From Centipeda flueggei ATCC 43531 (GTDB lineage Bacteria > Bacillota > Negativicutes > Selenomonadales > Selenomonadaceae), in contig NZ_GG694007.1 in NCBI RefSeq assembly GCF_000160695.1, positions 1 through 64,000 of the forward strand: 64,000 nt of DNA, in the 5' to 3' direction. This document shows, in pieces, positions 51,040-57,835 of the stretch. Position numbers and translations under genes: made by a program. The notes under the pieces were generated by a model. It did no database searches and was not told where the DNA came from. It worked only from the letters and a program-made list of their open reading frames with translations. Every line of letters begins with the position of its first letter. Positions within the stretch are counted from its first letter, which is position 1.

Positions 51040-52027
51040 GACCGTCCCCTTCCGCCGTGAGCGCCGCATGCAGCTCCGCCCATGCTACCGTCGCCGTCCC
51101 GCGTTTCCGCACAGCAATGCCGGACGCCGTGTTGCTGAGGCGTGCCGCTGTCACGGGATCAACGCCCACAGCAAGGGCGAGTGCCATCACGGCGACGCAC
51201 GTATCCCCCGCTCCCGAGACGTCGAAGATCTCGCTGTGATCGCTCACGGGAATATCCGTCGCCGACCCGTCCGCGAGGAAGAGTGTCATGCCGTCAGCAC
51301 CGCGCGTGATGAGCACGCCGACCGCCGAAAGCCGCGTCAGGAGTTCACGGCCTGCCGCATGAATATCCGCCGCCGAACGCAGCTCGCGCCCGAGCGCCGC
51401 CGCCAGTTCCGCATCGTTCTGCTTGACGTAGCCGATGCCCCCATAGCTGAGGATGTCATAGCGGGCATCCACGATGCTCGGAATCCTCCGCTGCCGTGAT
51501 TCTGCGATCACCGTGCGGCGCACGCGCTCCGTCACCGTGCCCGATCCGTAGTCCGAGAGCACAACCGCGTGCACCTGTGGGAGGAGGCGCGTGATCTCTG
51601 CCAAAAGGTGCTCCTCTGCCTCCGCTGCAAGCGGTGTATGCCACTCGCGGTCAACGCGCACAATCTGCTGACTGACCGTCGCCCGTCCGCCCGCGATAAT
51701 GCGCGTCTTCGTGATGGTCGGATGCGCCGCATCACGGACAAAGCCCGTCGTATCGACTCCATTCTCCCCAAGGACGGAGCAGAGGGCATCGCCTCCTGCA
51801 TCCGTGCCGCAAACCCCCGCAGCATACGAGCGCCCGCCGAGTGTCGCCGCATTGTTTGCCACATTTGCCGCACCGCCCGCCACGACGCGCTCCGTGCGCT
51901 GCTCGAGGACGAGCACGGGTGCCTCGCGCGAGATGCGCGAGATTGTTCCGTCGAGGTAGACATCCGCCACCATGTCCCCAACGACAAGTACGGCGGCATC
52001 CTTTAGGCGTGCAAGAGCATTTACCAT
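51026..52027 (-). CDS. Second RfaE1-like PfkB kinase
   Basis: A 333-residue PfkB-family kinase paralogous to the one at 46278-47276. It has [46 protein letters not shown] and the catalytic [16 protein letters not shown]. The sugar-site stretch differs: where the canonical copy has DPKGPQW and TPN, this one has DARYDIL and KQN. So it may act on another sugar phosphate, or serve as the partner of the adjacent rfaE2 (inference). The ATG at 52027 follows TGGGAGTTTACGCC and overlaps lptD by seven bases. Confidence 0.88.
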   Translation of the reverse strand: MVNALARLKDAAVLVVGDMVADVYLDGTISRISREAPVLVLEQRTERVVAGGAANVANNAATLGGRSYAAGVCGTDAGGDALCSVLGENGVDTTGFVRDAAHPTITKTRIIAGGRATVSQQIVRVDREWHTPLAAEAEEHLLAEITRLLPQVHAVVLSDYGSGTVTERVRRTVIAESRQRRIPSIVDARYDILSYGGIGYVKQNDAELAAALGRELRSAADIHAAGRELLTRLSAVGVLITRGADGMTLFLADGSATDIPVSDHSEIFDVSGAGDTCVAVMALALAVGVDPVTAARLSNTASGIAVRKRGTATVAWAELHAALTAEGDGHAHT

Positions 52028-53547
52028 GGCGTAAACTCCCATTTAATCCGCCACGTATTCTGCTTTGAACGATAGCGCAGAATGATCTGTGAGCAGTGCA
52101 GATCGTGGAACCAATAGTAATCGACATCCGTCCATCGGTGCGGCTCCATGGCGTATTTCGTGCCGACCGCAATGCGGTCACGCTCACCGATGCGGTAACT
52201 CAGCCCGCTCATAAGCACGCGGGAGTAGTCCTCCTGATCGTAGGAGAAAAGGGCGTTCTCCTTGGAGCTCTTCGTGTATACACCGCCGACATAGGCAGCA
52301 AAGCGGTCATTGAATGCCTTTGCAAGAAAAGCGCTGACGTTCATGCCCTGCACGCGTGAATGGTCGTGACTCTCACGTGTAATGGAATATCCTGCCGCGA
52401 GATCCAATCGAAAGCCGTGGAAGGGGATGGTATCATGCACGAGCGACACGCCGTACTGCCAATGATTGCTGTGGATTCCGCTGCCGTACCAGCGTCCGTA
52501 TTCCGAGAAGAGACGATAGGTGATCGGCGATCGGCCAAGCCGATGGCTGTAGTCCGTGAGAAGGGACGGCATCTTCTTGACCCACTCGCTGTTGCCGTCC
52601 TCGAAGATGCCGTAGGTGACCATGGCTCGGGCACCGGCATTTGCCCACCCGAGATCATAGGAACTGCGCCAGCCGCGCTTGGCTGTCACGCGAATATGCT
52701 CGGCTGCTGTTACACGCGGCGCAACATTCTGCTCAAAGGTCTGCTCCACCCATGCACCGTCATTGCTGTCATAGCCTGCGCGCGGGAAATTACGCTGCAT
52801 CGGGTGCGCAACATCAACCTCATGTTCTTTCTTCGTATAGATGACTTTGTTCTTCAGCCAAAACTTTACGTTGTGCAGAACGAGGTGATCTCCGGGGTAG
52901 AGTTCCGCCCTCTCCGCGCTGAGGTGATAGTCCGGATTCTTTGCCCCGCACTTCGTCTGTGTACCGTCATAGACAACGATCTTGTCGGGATAGAATTCAA
53001 AGCGTTTGCCCGTCATATAGTAGGCACCGGCCTTGCCGTCCGCCTTCTCCATCGACCCCGTGTGCTTTTGATAGTTATAGTTGATGCGATAGCCGTCGAG
53101 CGTAACACGCGGCATTCCCTGCGTCAGCTGAAGCACATGTGCACGATCGGGAACGGAGACATCCCCCGTCTGTGTATTGCCCTCGACATAGTCTCCTTGA
53201 AAGCGCCGCGCCTCAAGCTGAACAATATCCACATGTCCCTTTGCGGTAAACTCGCCCGTGCTCTCATCATAGGTCAGATCGTCGCCCTCAAACGCAATGG
53301 GCGAGGGCTGATCTGCGGCAACGGGATGGCGCAGGTGTTTCTTCAGGGCTGCTGCATCGGCGAGCAGCTTCTCCTGCTCCGGCGAGAGGCGATTTGCACG
53401 TGCTTCACGACGTTCATTCTCGACGAAATCCAAATGCTGAAATCCCGTGTCCGAGTCCCCATTGTACGATGCGTGTGCAGCACCCGGAAGAACCGCACAT
53501 GCGGCGGTCAGTGCGAGCAAAATACGCGTAGTAAGGGCTGTGGTCAT
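52021..53547 (-). CDS. lptD: LPS-assembly outer membrane protein LptD (short type)
   Basis: A 508-residue LptD, much shorter than the roughly 780 residues of enterobacteria. A signal peptide (about 1-26, ending AAHA) precedes an OstA/LptA-like domain (about 83-200: FEGDDLTYDESTGEFTAKG, GDYVEGNTQTGD) and a C-terminal beta-barrel ending in an aromatic residue (FTPW). The conserved cysteines are TKCGAKNPDYHLSAERAE and DLHCSQIILRY. It inserts LPS into the outer leaflet and so indicates a diderm cell. It is the first gene of the LPS operon. The ATG follows GGAGAACGCGCCG. Confidence 0.88.
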   Translation of the reverse strand: MTTALTTRILLALTAACAVLPGAAHASYNGDSDTGFQHLDFVENERREARANRLSPEQEKLLADAAALKKHLRHPVAADQPSPIAFEGDDLTYDESTGEFTAKGHVDIVQLEARRFQGDYVEGNTQTGDVSVPDRAHVLQLTQGMPRVTLDGYRINYNYQKHTGSMEKADGKAGAYYMTGKRFEFYPDKIVVYDGTQTKCGAKNPDYHLSAERAELYPGDHLVLHNVKFWLKNKVIYTKKEHEVDVAHPMQRNFPRAGYDSNDGAWVEQTFEQNVAPRVTAAEHIRVTAKRGWRSSYDLGWANAGARAMVTYGIFEDGNSEWVKKMPSLLTDYSHRLGRSPITYRLFSEYGRWYGSGIHSNHWQYGVSLVHDTIPFHGFRLDLAAGYSITRESHDHSRVQGMNVSAFLAKAFNDRFAAYVGGVYTKSSKENALFSYDQEDYSRVLMSGLSYRIGERDRIAVGTKYAMEPHRWTDVDYYWFHDLHCSQIILRYRSKQNTWRIKWEFTPW

Positions 53548-53599
53548 CGGCGCGTTCTCCTGTCTTTTCGATGTCTTTTAAAAGTGATTTGACGCTCTT

Positions 53600-53628
53600 A
53601 TACTACATCATAAACGGAATTTTCGCAA
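53600..53628 (-). promoter_or_regulatory. Candidate LPS operon promoter
   Basis: On the minus strand TTGCGA (53628-53623), a 17-base spacer and TAGTAT (53605-53600), about 50 bases before the lptD ATG. Each box matches four of six consensus bases. Confidence 0.5.
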
Positions 53629-53682
53629 CTGAAAAGAGCGCTGTGACTCCCGCTCCATCCGCGGAAGCGGGGCAGATTACAT

Positions 53683-53711
53683 TTGACGCATCAAAAAAAT
53701 TCCTCTATAAT
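53683..53711 (+). promoter_or_regulatory. Promoter of the secreted-protein pair
   Basis: TTGACG (53683-53688), 17 bases, and a perfect TATAAT (53706-53711), about 40 bases before the ATG at 53753 and divergent from the LPS operon. Confidence 0.75.
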
Positions 53712-53752
53712 AGATCGGAATCAGAGAGAAAGCAAAGGAGGCGATTCCCCAC

Positions 53753-54157
53753 ATGCAGCATTTTTCGATTGGCGGGCTGCTCGTTGCCCTCGTTTTATGC
53801 CTCAGTCTCAGTACCTGCGAGGCGGCAGAAGATATGCGCTTTGCCGACGCGAACGGAGATACAGGCTACTACGTGGATGCCGCGAGCATTGTCCCCCTCT
53901 CGGATGCAGAGCGGGAGGCCACCGTCGCCGTCATCAAGGCTGCGGAGAATCGCCGTTACCTCTATCGGATGCGCTTCAATCGGCAGGTGTGTACCTATCA
54001 GATTCTGTCCATACAGGTCTGTGTCTATGACACCAAGGAGGTGCTGCGTACCTCACAGGCAGCGGAGGCACCGCGGCCTTACTCCATCACCTCGCCGATG
54101 CAGAGCATCGAGGATTTTATCGAAGAGCTGCTGGCAAAGCAGCCAAAGGCAACATAG
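53753..54157 (+). CDS. Small secreted protein, function unknown
   Basis: A 134-residue protein with a signal peptide (about 1-24, ending CEAAED) and a compact mature part. MRFADANGDTGYYVDAASIVPLSD resembles the repeated beta-type surface-adhesin domain seen in Negativicutes secreted proteins, where the residue change is tied to a two-strand motif. I do not recognise a function. The ATG follows CAAAGGAGGCGATTCCCCAC. It is 12 bases before the next exported protein, and both are transcribed away from lptD. Confidence 0.7.
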   Translation: MQHFSIGGLLVALVLCLSLSTCEAAEDMRFADANGDTGYYVDAASIVPLSDAEREATVAVIKAAENRRYLYRMRFNRQVCTYQILSIQVCVYDTKEVLRTSQAAEAPRPYSITSPMQSIEDFIEELLAKQPKAT

Positions 54158-54169
54158 GAGGATGAATCC

Positions 54170-55180
54170 ATGCGACAGAAAATCTGCGCCCTTGTGCTGG
54201 CCCTCGTCATGGCACTCACGTCCGCTGGTCCGGCGTTTGCCGCTGAGCCGCCGAATGCCGTCCAGTCAAAACTCTCCCTCATCGAGCAGGACACTTACGG
54301 ACGCGAGCAGACGGGTGCGCTCATCGACCGCATCAACCGCCTGGAGCGCGACTACGACGGAAAACATCGCGGCGGCAGCCTCATGGCGCGCATCGATGCG
54401 ATCTACGAGGAGGTCTATACGAACAGCGCATCGCCGTCCGTTCTAATGGATCTCAACGCCATCGAGTGGAACATCAACCACGAGACGAGCATGCGCTCCG
54501 TGCAGGAGCGCGTCGGCGAACTCGAGACGGCACTCCTCGGCAAGACTTCCGAGGGTACGTTCAAAAAGCGCATTGCCGCCCTCTCGACCGCATCCTTTGG
54601 ACGTGCAGAGATCCCCGTCATGCCCGTCTCCGTCCCAGCAAACACACTCATCAAGATTGCCCTTGTCACCCCGGTCAACGCGAAGAATCTCAAAGTGGGC
54701 GACACCATTGAGTACCAGATCGCGGATGATGTCTTCGTCAACGACGTACTCGTCTTCACGAAGGGCTCGCGCGGTGAGGGCACTGTCACGAAGGTGCGGC
54801 AGGCACGCAACTTCGGCCGCAATGCAGAGGTACAGATCGACTTCAAGGAGACGAAAGCACTCGACGGGACATACGTGACGACCTATATCGGCGAAGAAGC
54901 GAAGAAAGAAATGGAGCACCTCGCCATGGCTGCGGGCGCATCCCTCGCGGGCATCGTTGTCCTCGGTCCCATCGGCGTTGTCGCGGGCGCGTTCGTCCAC
55001 GGCAAGAACGTCGATCTCCCCGCAGGTACGGAGCTCTACATCCAAACAAAGAGTGATACGACGCTCTTCGGTGTACAGACCACCTACGACAGCGCAGCAC
55101 CGTTCCAGCGCGATGCAGCCCCCATCCCGATCAAGGCCGACAGCACAAATGACCAGAGCGTCTATAACGACGCGGCTTAA
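54170..55180 (+). CDS. Exported protein of unknown function
   Basis: A 336-residue exported protein. A signal peptide (about 1-24, ending AFAAEP) is followed by two related helical repeats (LSLIEQDTYGREQTGALIDR about 35-54, and LETALLGKTSEGTFKKRIAA about 122-141). A beta-rich region (about 165-240) starts IPVMPVSVPANTLIKIAL, and a glycine-rich hydrophobic segment (about 250-275, SLAGIVVLGPIGVVAGAF) could enter a membrane. It resembles no enzyme I know. The ATG follows TAGGAGGATGAATCC. Position next to lptD hints at an envelope role (inference only). Confidence 0.7.
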   Translation: MRQKICALVLALVMALTSAGPAFAAEPPNAVQSKLSLIEQDTYGREQTGALIDRINRLERDYDGKHRGGSLMARIDAIYEEVYTNSASPSVLMDLNAIEWNINHETSMRSVQERVGELETALLGKTSEGTFKKRIAALSTASFGRAEIPVMPVSVPANTLIKIALVTPVNAKNLKVGDTIEYQIADDVFVNDVLVFTKGSRGEGTVTKVRQARNFGRNAEVQIDFKETKALDGTYVTTYIGEEAKKEMEHLAMAAGASLAGIVVLGPIGVVAGAFVHGKNVDLPAGTELYIQTKSDTTLFGVQTTYDSAAPFQRDAAPIPIKADSTNDQSVYNDAA

Positions 55181-55192
55181 ACATCATCGTGT

Positions 55193-55235
55193 CCGCATCT
55201 GCCCCCGCTTTGGCGCGGCAGATGCGGCATTTTTA
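55193..55235 (+). terminator. Terminator of the secreted-protein pair
   Basis: CCGCATCTGCC and GGCAGATGCGG form an 11-bp stem around a GC-rich loop, followed by CATTTTTATT. Confidence 0.85.
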
Positions 55236-55256
55236 TTATTCGGGGCGACCATGCAA

Positions 55257-55289
55257 AGAGCGCACACGGCGTTTGCCATGTGCGCTCTT
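55257..55289 (-). terminator. Terminator after the DUF3887-like gene
   Basis: AGAGCGCACA and TGTGCGCTCT form a 10-bp stem around CGGCGTTTGCCA; on the minus strand it ends in CTCTTTGCAT. Confidence 0.6.
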
Positions 55290-55303
55290 TCGCAGGTAAT
55301 GGC

Positions 55304-55750
55304 TCAGCGGACGTAGAATCCTGCGAGCTGCATATTCGCATCGTAGCTGAGACGATAGACGACAGCCGTGGACTGATAGCCGACGGCGATCTCGCAGACA
55401 ACGAACCAGGCATTGTTCTCCTGTCCCGCTGTCATATACGTCTTGCCGACAGAGACACGCGTCCCCCAGTTCGGTGCGAACTGCCCCTTGGCCTCATTGA
55501 TTTGATCTAACGTCAGATGATCACGCAGATCCTTCGTTGCCTCAGCCTGAAGGCCTGCGATGTCGCCCTTTTCAAAGCGCTCAATCGTCGCCATCATGTG
55601 CTGCTGGACAACATCGCCCTGGAACGGAGCCTGCTCCTCCTGCGCCTGTGCGGCAGGTGCATCCGCCGCATAGACCGCAGGCGCGGCAATGAACGCGCTG
55701 CCGGCGACAAAAGCGGCAGCAAGGAAACGGGAAAGGGTACAAGACTTCAT
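55304..55750 (-). CDS. Secreted DUF3887-like protein
   Basis: A 148-residue exported protein. A signal peptide (about 1-29, ending VYAADA) precedes an Ala/Gln/Glu-rich linker (about 30-43) and a folded domain (about 48-148) of the NTF2-like DUF3887 style: MMATIERFEKGDIAGLQAE, then LDQINEAKGQFAPNWG, then AVVYRLSYDANMQLAGFYVR. Such domains usually bind small ligands. RBS AGGAGGATATTCT precedes the ATG. The family call is by pattern only. Confidence 0.7.
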   Translation of the reverse strand: MKSCTLSRFLAAAFVAGSAFIAAPAVYAADAPAAQAQEEQAPFQGDVVQQHMMATIERFEKGDIAGLQAEATKDLRDHLTLDQINEAKGQFAPNWGTRVSVGKTYMTAGQENNAWFVVCEIAVGYQSTAVVYRLSYDANMQLAGFYVR

Positions 55751-55783
55751 AGAATATCCTCCTTCACTTGAGTAGGCATCCCC

Positions 55784-56476
55784 CTACTTCACACAGGAAA
55801 AACAGGCGAGTGACTCCACGCACTCTACGGAAACCTCGCGATAGAGGGCCTTCAGCCGCTCTGTCAGGCTCTCCTTTGTGTCATACGGAGGGGTAAAGAA
55901 TCCCATGCGCGTGTAGAGCTGTGTCACCACGAATTCCGTCCGCGCATTCTCCCCCAGGACAAACACCGACCCCGTCAGGCGTCCGCCGGGACGCAGCACG
56001 CGGTGCACCTCGCTCCATGCCGCCTCCTTGTCGGGAAAGGCATGAAACCCATTGATCGAAACTGCCGCGTCAAAGGCAGCATCGTCGAACATCAAATGCC
56101 CGACGTCCCCCTCCGTAAAGGTAACGTTCTGAATGCCGAGCGCCGCCGCACGGGCGCGCGCCGCTGCGAGCATCGCAGGCGAGTAGTCGAGGCAGGTGAT
56201 CTCCGCATGGGGCAGTTCCGCATAGATGGGCAGCGAGAGACACCCCGTCCCCACGGGTACCTCGAGCAGCCGCCCCGCGAACCCCTCGTGTGCCGCACGG
56301 AGCGCCAGCGTCACATAGCGCTGCACACCGCTGCGGTCCAATCCCCACACGAGCCGCGAGACGAACTTGCCCGACAGCGTCGAATACGTCATCATCCCGT
56401 CATAGAGACTCGCAAGCCGCCCCACCGACCGGTATGCGCCACGTATCTTCTCATAGCGCCGCAGTTCCTCGTCCAT
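55784..56476 (-). CDS. SAM-dependent methyltransferase, UbiE-like
   Basis: A 230-residue class I methyltransferase. Motif I reads LLEVPVGTGCLSLPI (about residues 71-85), which replaces the usual Gly-Cys-Gly by Pro-Val-Gly, but keeps GTG. CLDYSPAMLAAARARA supplies the acidic residue, TFTEGDVGHLMFDDAAFDA motif II, and HRVLRPGGRLTGSVF motif III. The substrate is unknown. RBS AAAGGATGCCAGG precedes the ATG. It follows the same strand as the secreted DUF3887-like gene, 33 bases upstream of it. Confidence 0.85.
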   Translation of the reverse strand: MDEELRRYEKIRGAYRSVGRLASLYDGMMTYSTLSGKFVSRLVWGLDRSGVQRYVTLALRAAHEGFAGRLLEVPVGTGCLSLPIYAELPHAEITCLDYSPAMLAAARARAAALGIQNVTFTEGDVGHLMFDDAAFDAAVSINGFHAFPDKEAAWSEVHRVLRPGGRLTGSVFVLGENARTEFVVTQLYTRMGFFTPPYDTKESLTERLKALYREVSVECVESLACFSCVK

Positions 56477-56559
56477 CCTGGCATCCTTTCTCCAATTCGA
56501 TCAGCATTTATTCTAGCACAAAATATGTGTGGATTCAATTCCGGAAATGGAAGCGAAAA

Positions 56560-56585
56560 AACTGCCGCTCACAGCAGTTCTTTTT
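56560..56585. terminator. Stem-loop of unclear role upstream of the methyltransferase
   Basis: AAAACTGCCGCTCACAGCAGTT forms a 6-bp stem with A and T runs on both sides, like a bidirectional terminator, but no gene ends nearby. A 17-codon ATG frame with a GGAGTATTTACGGGGA site on the minus strand runs through it. Confidence 0.4.
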
Positions 56586-56654
56586 CATTTCCCCGTAAAT
56601 ACTCCTGCTGTCACTTATAGACACAATGCTTATTCAATGGTAAAATTTATGCTG

Positions 56655-56764
56655 TTAAGGGTGCACTGATACCTTCAGCATCATCTTGACGCATCTTTTT
56701 TGCCCGCACTTCGGCAGAGAATCTGCGTCAATCGGATGGACTTCACTTTTCATGATTCCTTAAA
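56655..56764 (-). repeat. Dispersed inverted-end element, copy F
   Basis: TTAAGGGTGCACTGATACC at the left and TTTTCATGATTCCTTAAA at the right. On the minus strand it carries GATTGACGCAGATTCTCTGC and AAGTGCGGGCAAAAAAGATG, the same core as copies C and D. It lies just upstream of the RND operon; the rest of the gap 56477-56785 holds only the stem-loop above. Confidence 0.75.
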
Positions 56765-56785
56765 AACAACGAAAGGGAGATCGTC

Positions 56786-57835
56786 ATGCAGAAGCAATAT
56801 ACCGCCCTCGTGTTCGCGGCATCACTTATGCTGCTCACCGGCTGCGGCAGCGATACAGCCAAAGAGCCGCCGCCCCCCGTCGTGCGCACGATGGCGCTCA
56901 GCGCAGCAGGTGCATCGGAGGCAGACTACAGCGGGATCGTCCGCGCACGCTATGAGACGAAGCTCGCCTTTCAGGTCGGCGGGCAGATCCTCTCGCGCAA
57001 TGTGAGCTTGGGTGCGCACGTCCATGCAGGCGACGTGCTCATGGTTATCAACGCACGCGACATACAGCAGCAGGCGAATGCGGCAGGTGCAGGCGTCGCC
57101 TCCGCGCGCGCACAGCTTGATCTCGCCCGCGCCAACCGTGCGCGCTATGAGGAGCTCTATGCCGCACAGGCAATCTCGGAGGCGATGCTCGATCAGTACC
57201 GTACAAACGAACGCGCCGCCGAGGCCGCCTACCGTCAGGCACTCGCACAGAACACACAGAGCAGCAACGCGCTCGGCTATACGAATCTCATTGCAGGCGC
57301 GGACGGCGTGATCTCGGGCATCGCCGCCGAGGAGGGACAGGTCGTCGCTGCAGGGCAGACCGTCATGACTCTCACACAGGATGGAGAACGTGAAATCGAG
57401 ATCGCCGTCCCCGAGAGCCGCCTCGCCGAGGTCTCCATCGGCATGCCCGCCGCCGTCTCCCTCTGGGCAAACCACGCGGCACTCACGGGCACGGTACGTG
57501 AGATCGCGCCCGTCGCTGATGCCGCAGGCGGTACATACGCTGTACGCATTGCCCTCGCGGATGCCCCCGCCGACCTCCCGCTCGGCATGACGGCACACGT
57601 GCGTCTCGGTGCATCGGACGAGGCCGGTGTTGTCCTCCCGCTCTCCGCCATCTATCAGACGGGTGACACGGCAGAGGTTTTTGTCGTGGAGGACGGCATC
57701 GTACACCTGCGCCCTGTCACCGTGACTGCATTCCGCGACAACGACGTCGTCGCCGCAGGACTTCCGCAGGATGCCGTCGTTGTGACGGCAGGCATCCACC
57801 GTCTCCATGACGGAGAGGCGGTGCGCACAAAATGA
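56786..57835 (+). CDS. RND efflux periplasmic adaptor lipoprotein
   Basis: A 349-residue membrane-fusion protein. The signal peptide ends in a lipobox (LLTGC, Cys19). Beta-barrel and lipoyl-type segments are clear: YETKLAFQVGGQILSRNVSLGAHVHAGDVLM, a helical hairpin (about 95-150), and TNLIAGADGVISGIAAEEGQVVAAGQ, the second half of the lipoyl fold. It bridges the inner-membrane pump to an outer-membrane channel. RBS AAAGGGAGATCGTC precedes the ATG. Its stop overlaps the pump start (ATGA). No TolC-type channel gene is present here. Confidence 0.93.
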   Translation: MQKQYTALVFAASLMLLTGCGSDTAKEPPPPVVRTMALSAAGASEADYSGIVRARYETKLAFQVGGQILSRNVSLGAHVHAGDVLMVINARDIQQQANAAGAGVASARAQLDLARANRARYEELYAAQAISEAMLDQYRTNERAAEAAYRQALAQNTQSSNALGYTNLIAGADGVISGIAAEEGQVVAAGQTVMTLTQDGEREIEIAVPESRLAEVSIGMPAAVSLWANHAALTGTVREIAPVADAAGGTYAVRIALADAPADLPLGMTAHVRLGASDEAGVVLPLSAIYQTGDTAEVFVVEDGIVHLRPVTVTAFRDNDVVAAGLPQDAVVVTAGIHRLHDGEAVRTK

